DNA of 64,000 nt from Marinobacterium iners (GTDB lineage Bacteria; Pseudomonadota; Gammaproteobacteria; Pseudomonadales; Balneatricaceae): the NCBI RefSeq assembly GCF_017310015.1, contig NZ_CP022297.1, positions 3,989,294-4,053,293 on the forward strand, read 5' to 3'. The position numbers and the translations under genes were made by a program. Below, piece after piece: positions 55,434 through 62,753 of the stretch (within the stretch, counting starts at the first letter, position 1; each line of letters begins with the position of its first letter). The notes beneath the pieces were generated by a model. That model saw only the letters and a list, made by a program, of their open reading frames with translations. It searched no databases and was not told the DNA's origin.

Positions 55434-57110
55434 ATGCAATACAAACTGCAAGAAGACGGGCTCTATGCATTGTCAGGTGACCACTGGCAGCGTGTAGGCG
55501 GTTGGATTCAGGTAATGGCTCGAACCAGGTTAACCGACAAACGGCACGGACACGGAGCGTTGCTTGAATGGCAGAATTTCGATGGTGTGAAGCTACGTGA
55601 GGTCGTCTATGCCCGAGATCTCAACAGCGATAATGCCCGACAGGTGCGAGATATGCTGGTTGATACCGGTTATCCACTGACACCCGGGCAGGCAAGCTGG
55701 AGTCGGCTTCAGCACTATCTGTTGGAACAGATGGCTCTCGCCGAACCGGCAACAGTGGTTAATCGAACGGGTTGGCACGGTGGAGTATTTGCCACCAGTA
55801 ACTGGACGATCGGCTCAGCTGGCGAGCCGCACCATTTCGTAGGCCAATTATCAGGCACTCCGACATTAGAGGAGTCTGGAAATCTCAGCGACTGGCAGAC
55901 TTATGTCGGTCAGCTATGCCGAGGCAACCCGTTAGCAATATTCAGCATTGGCACGGCACTGGCTGCGCCACTTATTGCGCCTGCTGGTATGGAAAATGGC
56001 GCAATCCATCTGGTTGGAGCATCGTCGACTGGGAAGACGACCTTGTTGCAATTGGCGGCCAGCGTCTACGGGAGCAATCGCTATGTCCGCAGTTGGATCT
56101 CAACCAGTAACGGGTTAGCGGCAGTCTCATCAGAGCACAACGACATGTTGTTGCCGTTAGATGAGATCGGCATGGCTCGCCCAGAAGACATCGATACGGC
56201 GATCTATCAGATCATGAACGGATCAGGGAAGCTACGCGCCAACGTTTCGGGCGAGTTGGCCACAACTTCGCACTGGCGAACGTTGGTGTTGAGTAGCGGC
56301 GAAATCTGGATTGCCGAGCTACTTCAGCAGATCGGTAAACCGTTACGCGCAGGCCAGCAGATACGTTTGGTAGAAATTCCAATCTTTGGCACTCATGGGG
56401 CATTTGATGAATTGCACGGTCATAAACATGCTCAGCAATTCGTGGACGAGCTGAAACTGTCGTGTCAGCGCTATCACGGCACTGTTTTCCGTGAATGGAT
56501 TGCGTTACTGACCGAGCGCCATGACGAGCTGAACAGCTACCTGAGTCACGAAATTGGTCGCCTAAGCGGTATTTGGACACGAGACCAGATGGCATCGCAG
56601 GTGCAACGGGTCATCAGGCGGTTTGCGCTCATAGGGGCGGCACTTTGTCTCGGTAGTAGGAATTTCATTCTCCCTTGGAGCGAGGAAGAGTCCTTGGCAG
56701 CCGTCCACCGAACCTTGAAGGCTTGGCTGGATAATAGAGGCCACTCCAGAAACTCTGAGGAATTCCGGCTTCTCAAAGCGCTGGAGCGAGCCATGAAAGT
56801 CTGGGAGCGCAGTCTCAGTGATATTGAACAAGCGAGTGGCCAGGGGGGAGCTGGTTTTCGACGCTCACACGAGGGACGCGAGTTGTGGTTGATCTATAAA
56901 TCGCACTTCCTGAAGCGGCTCGGGCTGCCGACCCATTACATGAGGGAAGTGGAGGTGCTGTTACAGCGCGACTGCCTGGTGAGTAATGAGCGCTCCCGGG
57001 GGACCTACAAAACCAGGGTCAATGGAGATTTGCAGCGGTTTTTCGCGCTCAGGCCTGACCAAGTTAGGCGACAGCTTGAAGAACTGGAGAGGATTGAACA
57101 TGAGGACTGA
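55434..57110 (+). CDS. DUF927 domain ATPase (element replication-type protein)
   Basis: A 558-residue protein. An N-terminal region of about 150 residues leads to the DUF927 ATPase with Walker A LVGASSTGKTTLLQ near residue 200, Walker B-like MLLPLDEIGMA near 245, and the arginine-containing IRLVEIPIFG. DUF927 proteins are helicase- or packaging-like ATPases found in phage satellites and islands. A role in replication of the element is inferred. GAGAGG lies upstream of the ATG. Confidence 0.85.
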   Translation: MQYKLQEDGLYALSGDHWQRVGGWIQVMARTRLTDKRHGHGALLEWQNFDGVKLREVVYARDLNSDNARQVRDMLVDTGYPLTPGQASWSRLQHYLLEQMALAEPATVVNRTGWHGGVFATSNWTIGSAGEPHHFVGQLSGTPTLEESGNLSDWQTYVGQLCRGNPLAIFSIGTALAAPLIAPAGMENGAIHLVGASSTGKTTLLQLAASVYGSNRYVRSWISTSNGLAAVSSEHNDMLLPLDEIGMARPEDIDTAIYQIMNGSGKLRANVSGELATTSHWRTLVLSSGEIWIAELLQQIGKPLRAGQQIRLVEIPIFGTHGAFDELHGHKHAQQFVDELKLSCQRYHGTVFREWIALLTERHDELNSYLSHEIGRLSGIWTRDQMASQVQRVIRRFALIGAALCLGSRNFILPWSEEESLAAVHRTLKAWLDNRGHSRNSEEFRLLKALERAMKVWERSLSDIEQASGQGGAGFRRSHEGRELWLIYKSHFLKRLGLPTHYMREVEVLLQRDCLVSNERSRGTYKTRVNGDLQRFFALRPDQVRRQLEELERIEHED

Positions 57111-57170
57111 CACGGTGTTCCCAATTTCCCAGTTTTCCCACTTTGGTTATGGCGGTGTAGGGGTAGAGAG

Positions 57171-57515
57171 ATGACAGAAAAAGAAATGCTGCAACGGGTG
57201 TTGCAGGACATGATGGTCCTCAAAAAAATAATTTTGGATCATATCGGTGGCAGCAAGGCCTCGGAGGCCGACAAGGAGATCATGAGTCTTGAAGACTGTG
57301 CGGAATATACGGGGCTGAAGAAAAGTACCCTGTACCAGCTAACCTCCCAAAAGAAGATCCCACACTTCAAGCCAAATGGTCACCGGATTTTCTTTCGCCG
57401 CGCAGATATCCTGAAGTGGCTCCAGTCCAACCGGATCGCGACAGCGGACGAAATCGAAAAGGCGGCTGCTCAGCACCTGGTGAGCCATCGAAGACCAGGA
57501 CGACGGAGTTTATGA
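57171..57515 (+). CDS. HTH_17-type (excisionase-like) DNA-binding protein
   Basis: A 114-residue protein. After a helical N-terminus of about 40 residues, LEDCAEYTGLKKSTLYQLTS and KIPHFKPNGHRIFFRRADIL form the MerR-like winged HTH of excisionases. The C-terminus is basic (SHRRPGRRSL). The position, convergent with the integrase gene, fits a recombination directionality factor or a small regulator. GGTAGAGAG lies before the ATG. Confidence 0.8.
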   Translation: MTEKEMLQRVLQDMMVLKKIILDHIGGSKASEADKEIMSLEDCAEYTGLKKSTLYQLTSQKKIPHFKPNGHRIFFRRADILKWLQSNRIATADEIEKAAAQHLVSHRRPGRRSL

Positions 57516-57531
57516 TGTGGGGCAGGTTTAA

Positions 57532-57554
57532 AGAGGGGCTGTGAAAGCCCCTCT
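57532..57554. terminator. Hairpin between the HTH gene and the integrase gene
   Basis: AGAGGGGCT (57532-57540) pairs perfectly with AGCCCCTCT (57546-57554) around GTGAA. It lies between two convergent stops and can end both transcripts, although neither side has a long T-tract. Confidence 0.65.
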
Positions 57555-57560
57555 CGTCAC

Positions 57561-58751
57561 TTAGGCTGCACATTCCCCAACCTCGTCCAGTGTCTCCTCA
57601 AATATGTCAGGAAAACTCCTCATGGCCTCTGTACGGCGAGTTTCGAGTATGTCCGCGTAGATCTCCGTGGTTCTGAGCTCGCTGTGGCCCAAAAGCCGGG
57701 ACAACGAGTAGATATCCACACCCCTGGCCAGTTGATTGACCGCAAAGGTGTGCCGTCCGGCATGGAAAGTGACGTTCTTGGTGATTCCTGCCCGCATGAC
57801 CCACTGCGCTAATGCAACGTTGGTGTAGGAGTCGTACTTCAGACCCTTGAATACCCTATCACCTGGCTTACCGCGACTCTCCAGGTTCAACAATCTCACC
57901 GCTGAGTCTGGAAGATCCAGGTATTGCAGTGAGTTCCCGGCGTTCACCAGCTTCTTCTGCCGAAAAATGATGCGGTAGTGGCCATCGGCGAATTCCTCTA
58001 TCTCACCCCAGACCAGCTTGTGGATATCTGACCAGCGAAGGCCAGTAGTGCAGGAAAACAGGAAAGCCCGCCTCAGCACGTCATACCGGCATTCGGCTTT
58101 GGTCAGAGCCCGGACCTCTTCCAAGGTCAGGTAAGTCCGTTTCGTGTTTTCCGGCTTGATGGACTTAACCTGTTGAACCGGGTTGTCGCGGACAATGCCG
58201 TCCCGATAGGCCTGGTTGAGCGCTGCCCGAACCTTGTTGAAGTAACTGCTAGTCGTGTTCTTGGCCAGTTTGGTACCCGATTTGGTAGTGGCTTCATGCT
58301 GAAGGTAATGCCGGAACCCCTCCAGAAATCGTTTATCGACTTGCTCAAAGGTAAGTTCAGACAAGCCATGGTAACGGTGCAGGTGATGACGGGTGGAGAT
58401 CCAGATCGAATGGTTGGATTTGCTTCCGGAAGCCTTCTCGTCGGTGAGTTGGTCGAAGTAATCGAAGAAGCTGGCAGACAGCTTGGTCCGATCGTCCAAT
58501 CCATGTCGTGACGACTCGATTTCCAACAGCCGCTTTGCCCGTATGGCCTCAGCCTTCTGATTCACGGTCTTGTTGTGCTCACGCTCCGCCGGAAGGCGGG
58601 GTTTGTCGTAGAGGAACAGGTTCAGGGGCTCATATGAGCGCTTCTGCGCCCGAGAACCGTTCTGACCCGTCTTGGAACCGTGATAGTAGACCAGTCGCAA
58701 GGCACGGTGGCCGTTCTTGTCTGGTTCGCGTTTCTGGATAGTGATTTTCAT
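57561..58751 (-). CDS. int: Tyrosine site-specific integrase of the mnmE element
   Basis: A 396-residue tyrosine recombinase. A basic arm-binding N-terminus and a SAM-like core-binding domain (LSELTFEQVDKRFLEGFRHY) precede the catalytic domain: first Arg in FLFSCTTGLRWSDIHKLVWG, HxxR in FHAGRHTFAVNQLARGVDIY, and the nucleophile Tyr in RTTEIYADILE. AAGGAG precedes the ATG. The gene lies at the mnmE end of the element. Residue pattern and length resemble integrases that target mnmE/trmE. Confidence 0.93.
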   Translation of the reverse strand: MKITIQKREPDKNGHRALRLVYYHGSKTGQNGSRAQKRSYEPLNLFLYDKPRLPAEREHNKTVNQKAEAIRAKRLLEIESSRHGLDDRTKLSASFFDYFDQLTDEKASGSKSNHSIWISTRHHLHRYHGLSELTFEQVDKRFLEGFRHYLQHEATTKSGTKLAKNTTSSYFNKVRAALNQAYRDGIVRDNPVQQVKSIKPENTKRTYLTLEEVRALTKAECRYDVLRRAFLFSCTTGLRWSDIHKLVWGEIEEFADGHYRIIFRQKKLVNAGNSLQYLDLPDSAVRLLNLESRGKPGDRVFKGLKYDSYTNVALAQWVMRAGITKNVTFHAGRHTFAVNQLARGVDIYSLSRLLGHSELRTTEIYADILETRRTEAMRSFPDIFEETLDEVGECAA

Positions 58752-58765
58752 GTTTTGCTCCTTTT

Positions 58766-58812
58766 GTGCTCCGAGTGCTCCGAAAACTTATACTCGGAGC
58801 ACACACGGAGCA
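58766..58812. repeat. TGCTCCG repeat cluster upstream of int
   Basis: Four copies of TGCTCCG: two direct (58767 and 58776) and two inverted (58794-58801 and 58806-58812), with a further TGCTCC at 58755 that includes the int ribosome binding site. They lie between int and the attachment site, where integrase arm sites or an operator are expected. Confidence 0.5.
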
Positions 58813-58921
58813 AGAGGGGGCAAAACGGATCAAATTGCCTGCAAAGAAATAGAATAAATTTCTTTATAAAACAATGGCTTATTTGTATTTGATTGGATGC
58901 TTTTCGATCTTTTTGAGCGTT

Positions 58922-58941
58922 TTACTTACCGATACAGAATG
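58922..58941 (-). repeat. Attachment site repeat at the end of mnmE
   Basis: The same 20 bases as 47248-47267. Bases 58922-58924 are the mnmE stop codon, so integration keeps the gene's C-terminus intact. Confidence 0.88.
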
Positions 58942-60289
58942 AACTGAAGATTCTGCCGAGCAGATCATCCGAGCTGAACTCACCGGTTATCTCGCTGAGT
59001 ACTTGTTGTGCCTGGCGCAAATCTTCGGCCAGCAGCTCGCCGGCTCCGTGCGCTTCGAGCTGTTCGGCTCCGGTTTCAAGCAGCTGACGAGTGCGTTCCA
59101 GTGCATCGACATGACGGCGACGTGCCATGAATCCGCCTTCCGTTGTGGCATTGAAACCCATTACCTGCTTTAGATGCTCGCGCAGCAGATCAATTCCCAG
59201 CCCCTGTTTGGCACTTAGAGAAATCAGGCTGTATTCACCTTCCTGACGCATGCCAACCGGTTCGCCGGTCAGGTCGGCCTTGTTGCGAATCAGTGTGACA
59301 TGGCTGAAGTCGTCAAGGTGATCGGCCAGTTCGGGCCATAACTGAGAGGGATCAGTGGTCGCTGAATGGCTGCTGTCGACCATCATCAGAATGCGGTCGG
59401 CGCGGCGGATCTCTTCCCAGGCGCGGTCAATACCGATGCGTTCGACGGCATCAGGGGCATCGCGAAGCCCGGCGGTATCGATGATATGCAGCGGCATGCC
59501 ATCAATATGGATATGCTCGCGCAGCACATCGCGTGTCGTACCTTCTATGTCGGTGACAATGGCGGTGTCTCGCCCCGCCAGTGCGTTGAGCAGGCTGGAC
59601 TTGCCGGCATTGGGGCGCCCTGCAATGACCACATTCATGCCTTCGCGCAACAGACTGCCCTGTCGTGCTTCCTGACGCACCTGCTGCAGATTTTTGAGGA
59701 TCAGTGCCAGGTCTGACTGCACCTTGCCATCTGCAAGAAAGTCGATCTCTTCTTCTGGGAAGTCGATGGCGGCTTCCACATAGATGCGTAGCTGAATCAG
59801 GGATTCCACCAGTGCATGCACACGCTCGGAAAATGCGCCCTGCAGTGAGCGCAGTGCGCAACGGGCGGCCTGCTCTGACGAGCTGTCGATCAGATCCGCA
59901 ATGGCTTCTGCCTGGGCCAGGTCCAGCTTGTCGTTGAGGAAAGCGCGCTCGGAAAACTCTCCGGGGCGTGCCAGTCGTGCGCCCAGGGCGATTACCCGTT
60001 GCAGCAGAAGGTCAATGATGACCGGACCGCCATGCCCCTGCAGTTCAACCACATCTTCACCAGTGAAGGAGTGAGGATTGGGAAAGTAGAGCGCAATGCC
60101 CTGGTCCAGCTGTTCGCCCTGTCCATCCAGGAACGGGGTGTAGTGGGCGTAACGGGGTTTTGGTGTAAAGCCCAGCAGCTGTTGCGCGATGGCAAGCGCA
60201 TCGGGCCCGGACAGTCTGATAATCCCAACACCGCCTCGGCCGGGGGGCGTTGCCTGGGCTGCGATGGTGTCCTGCGCACTGCTGAGCAT
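58922..60289 (-). CDS. mnmE: tRNA modification GTPase MnmE
   Basis: A 455-residue GTPase that forms 5-carboxymethylaminomethyl groups on U34 with MnmG. The formyl-THF-binding N-terminus (GRGGVGIIRLSGPDALAIAQ), G1 IAGRPNAGKSSLLNALAG near 222, the G2/G3 region GTTRDVLREHIHI and DTAGLRDA, and the C-terminal FCIGK with the essential Cys are present. An integrative element is inserted right at its stop codon without changing the protein. AAGGAG precedes the ATG. Confidence 0.97.
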   Translation of the reverse strand: MLSSAQDTIAAQATPPGRGGVGIIRLSGPDALAIAQQLLGFTPKPRYAHYTPFLDGQGEQLDQGIALYFPNPHSFTGEDVVELQGHGGPVIIDLLLQRVIALGARLARPGEFSERAFLNDKLDLAQAEAIADLIDSSSEQAARCALRSLQGAFSERVHALVESLIQLRIYVEAAIDFPEEEIDFLADGKVQSDLALILKNLQQVRQEARQGSLLREGMNVVIAGRPNAGKSSLLNALAGRDTAIVTDIEGTTRDVLREHIHIDGMPLHIIDTAGLRDAPDAVERIGIDRAWEEIRRADRILMMVDSSHSATTDPSQLWPELADHLDDFSHVTLIRNKADLTGEPVGMRQEGEYSLISLSAKQGLGIDLLREHLKQVMGFNATTEGGFMARRRHVDALERTRQLLETGAEQLEAHGAGELLAEDLRQAQQVLSEITGEFSSDDLLGRIFSSFCIGK

Positions 60290-60310
60290 GGTGGTCTCCT
60301 TAACACAACG

Positions 60311-60335
60311 AAAAAGGCTCCCGTGGGAGCCTTTT
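60311..60335 (-). terminator. Intrinsic terminator after yidC
   Basis: On the minus strand AAAAGGCTCC and GGAGCCTTTTT form a 10-bp stem with a CACG loop and a T-run, between the yidC stop and the mnmE ribosome binding site. Confidence 0.85.
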
Positions 60336-60358
60336 CATTTTACCTGCAGAGCATGCCT

Positions 60359-62035
60359 TTAGTCTTTGGCAGCATTGCCTGCTTCGATCTGTTTGTTGAT
60401 GACCCACTGCTGGGCAATCGACAGAATGTTGTTCACCAGCCAGTACAGAACCAGACCTGCCGGGAACCAGAGGAAGAAGAAGGTGAAGATCACTGGCAGC
60501 ATCTTCATCAGCTTCGCCTGCATGGGGTCGGGCGGTGTCGGGTTCAGCATCTGCTGAATGAACATGGTGATGCCCATCAGAATCGGCAGAATGAAGTACG
60601 GGTCCATCTGCGACAGGTCCTGAATGTAGCCGTAGAAAGGCGCATGACGCAGTTCGACGGACTCCATCAGTACCCAGTACAGAGCGATGAAGATCGGCAT
60701 CTGAACCAGAATCGGCAGGCAGCCTCCCAGCGGATTGATCTTCTCTTTCTGGTACAGCTTCATCATTTCCTGAGACATCTTCTGACGATCGTCGCCATAG
60801 AGTTCTTTCAGGCGCGCCATTTCAGGGCCGAACTTGCGCATTTTCGCCATCGAGCGGAACGCCTTGGCGTTCAGATGGAACAGCGCAGCCTTGACGATGA
60901 TGGTGATGCCAATGATCGCAAGGCCCCAGTTGCCAACCAGTGAGTGAATCCACTTCAGCAGCATGTACAGTGGGGAGGCAATCCACCACAGCCAGCCGTA
61001 GTCGATGGTCAGGTCCAGGTCAGGAGCAATCAGCTTGAGCTGGTCAACATCCTTGGGGCCGGCATAGAAAGTGGCGCTGACGGTTTCAGACTGTCCTGGG
61101 GACACTGTAAAGGTGGGCGACAGGAAGCCTGCAATGTAATTGCCGTTCAGCTTGCGGGACTGGTAGGTGTATTCGGTGCCCGGTTCCGGTATCCATGCGC
61201 TGAGGAAATAGTGCTGAACCATAGCGACCCAGCCGTCAGGGCTGGAGACATTGAACCGCTCATCATCCATATCGCCGAAATCAACTTTCTGGTAGTTGTT
61301 TGTGGCGGTGGAGAAAACAGCGCCCAGATAGGACTGCATGCCCATGCTGTTCTGCTGTGAGGGGTCACTCGAGCCATCACGCTTGATCTGGCCGAAGAGC
61401 ACACCCTGGAAAGGTGCTTCTGTCGGGTTCTTGATCAGGTATTCCATTCCAACCCGGTATTCACCCTGGAAAAAGGTGAAGCGTTTGGTCACTTCAACAC
61501 CCTTGTCGGTGGTGAGGCCAAGATCCACGGTCAGGGTATCGTTTTCCAGTGTGTATTCAGTCTGAGCGCTGGTGTAAAGCGGCCTGCCCGTGACATTGGC
61601 ATCAGGCCCGTCGGGCCCGATCAAGCCGCTTTGAGCGACATATGTACGGTTGGCATTCTGCTCCAGCAGGACAAAGGGCTGAGTTGAATTCAGTGCCCCC
61701 TGATGTTGTGGCAGAGCGGCCTGAATGATGTCGCCACCGCGTGGGTCGATCAGCAGTTCCAGCACGTCAGTGCGGACCTTGATCAGGCTGGTGGCAGATG
61801 CTTGGACGGCACCCTCTGTAGCTGTTCCGGTCTGGGGAATATCCGCACTTGCCGCAGCATCGGATGCCTGTGGCAGTTCTGAAACGGCTGATGCCGGGTC
61901 AGTGGAATAGGCGGAAGAGCTGGTGACCTGTTGTTCAGGCTGGTGGGAGGGACCGTAATCCTCGTTCCACTGCAATACCATCAGGTAGGATACCAGTGCC
62001 AGAGCGGCAATCAGTATGACTCGCTGTACATCCAT
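60359..62035 (-). CDS. yidC: Membrane protein insertase YidC
   Basis: A 558-residue insertase. It has an N-terminal anchor (VILIAALALVSYLMVLQW), a large periplasmic domain (about 60-340), then the conserved five-helix core with the hydrophilic-groove Arg in IGITIIVKAALFHLNAKAFR-type sequence, the cytoplasmic coiled hairpin (MRKFGPEMARLKELYGDDRQ) and LGGCLPILVQMPIFIALYWV. It inserts membrane proteins alone or with Sec, including AtpE. Confidence 0.96.
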   Translation of the reverse strand: MDVQRVILIAALALVSYLMVLQWNEDYGPSHQPEQQVTSSSAYSTDPASAVSELPQASDAAASADIPQTGTATEGAVQASATSLIKVRTDVLELLIDPRGGDIIQAALPQHQGALNSTQPFVLLEQNANRTYVAQSGLIGPDGPDANVTGRPLYTSAQTEYTLENDTLTVDLGLTTDKGVEVTKRFTFFQGEYRVGMEYLIKNPTEAPFQGVLFGQIKRDGSSDPSQQNSMGMQSYLGAVFSTATNNYQKVDFGDMDDERFNVSSPDGWVAMVQHYFLSAWIPEPGTEYTYQSRKLNGNYIAGFLSPTFTVSPGQSETVSATFYAGPKDVDQLKLIAPDLDLTIDYGWLWWIASPLYMLLKWIHSLVGNWGLAIIGITIIVKAALFHLNAKAFRSMAKMRKFGPEMARLKELYGDDRQKMSQEMMKLYQKEKINPLGGCLPILVQMPIFIALYWVLMESVELRHAPFYGYIQDLSQMDPYFILPILMGITMFIQQMLNPTPPDPMQAKLMKMLPVIFTFFFLWFPAGLVLYWLVNNILSIAQQWVINKQIEAGNAAKD

Positions 62036-62056
62036 GGTGGTAGAACCATCAGTTTG

Positions 62057-62422
62057 TTATGTGAGCTTTCGCGCTTTCTTGCCGGCACGCGACCAACAGC
62101 GCCTGATAACGGCATTCAACTCGGTGCCTTCAAGAGTATCCAGGCCCTTGCGAGCGAGAATAATCATATCCAGTGCTGGGAGTTCATGCTGATGCAGGCG
62201 AAAAGACTCGCGAATGATACGCCGAACGCGGTTACGTTTCACCGCCCGACGGACATTTTTCTTCGAGATTACGAATCCGATCCTGGGATAACCAAGATCA
62301 TTGGGGCGGGCCAGAATCAGCAGGTGCTGGTCCGGTACTTTGACATCTGCGCGGTCAAATACACGCGAGAAATCCCCGCTCGTCAGCAGTCGCAGACGGC
62401 GGGGATATCGAAAATCGGTCAT
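62057..62422 (-). CDS. rnpA: Ribonuclease P protein component RnpA
   Basis: A 121-residue basic protein with the RNR signature in AVKRNRVRRIIRESFRL (residues about 58-74) and the N-terminal RRLRLLTSGDFSRVFD strand. It aids the RNase P RNA in tRNA 5' maturation. The gap to yidC is only 21 bp and has no yidD gene. Confidence 0.95.
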   Translation of the reverse strand: MTDFRYPRRLRLLTSGDFSRVFDRADVKVPDQHLLILARPNDLGYPRIGFVISKKNVRRAVKRNRVRRIIRESFRLHQHELPALDMIILARKGLDTLEGTELNAVIRRCWSRAGKKARKLT

Positions 62423-62452
62423 TCAGTCATGCGACCTTATTCAGAATCTGAA

Positions 62453-62587
62453 TCAAGCAGACAGACGCTTACGACCTTTAGCGCGACGACGGTTCAGAAC
62501 CTGGCGGCCATTTGCAGTTGCCATGCGAGCACGGAAACCGTGATTACGTTTGCGTTTCAAAACGCTGGGTTGAAATGTTCTTTTCAT
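62453..62587 (-). CDS. rpmH: 50S ribosomal protein L34 RpmH
   Basis: A 44-residue protein reading MKRTFQPSVLKRKRNHGFRA to its end GRKRLSA, a textbook L34. The ATG is at 62587 with GAGG upstream, and it ends 30 bp before rnpA, the standard rpmH-rnpA pair. Confidence 0.97.
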   Translation of the reverse strand: MKRTFQPSVLKRKRNHGFRARMATANGRQVLNRRRAKGRKRLSA

Positions 62588-62659
62588 TGCCTCAGTCCTA
62601 CTTACACTGATGTACGTGAGGTGGCTGATAATCCACGGGGTATAAAATCAAGACGCGAA

Positions 62660-62688
62660 ATTCTAGGGGATTGCTGGTTATCTTGCAA
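62660..62688 (-). promoter_or_regulatory. Predicted sigma-70 promoter of rpmH-rnpA
   Basis: On the minus strand TTGCAA (62688-62683), a 17-bp spacer and TAGAAT (62665-62660) lie about 70 bp before rpmH. Confidence 0.7.
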
Positions 62689-62753
62689 ACACTTTTTGGG
62701 GCGAGGTGTGAATTGCACGAGCTATCGATCACTGGATGCAGGCTCTGGCCTAA

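Larger units (their letters stand above)
47248..58921. mobile_element. Integrative element in the 3' end of mnmE (11.7 kb)
   Basis: Bounded by a perfect 20-bp direct repeat (47248-47267 and 58922-58941). The inner copy of the pair at mnmE begins at its stop codon and covers its last codons (FCIGK stop). A tyrosine integrase gene lies at the mnmE end and points away from it. Cargo is higBA, a primase-helicase gene, a cut lipoprotein gene, an AlpA remnant, a DUF927 gene and an HTH gene, with one IS1380 and one IS66 inside. No relaxase or conjugation gene is present. Confidence 0.85.
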
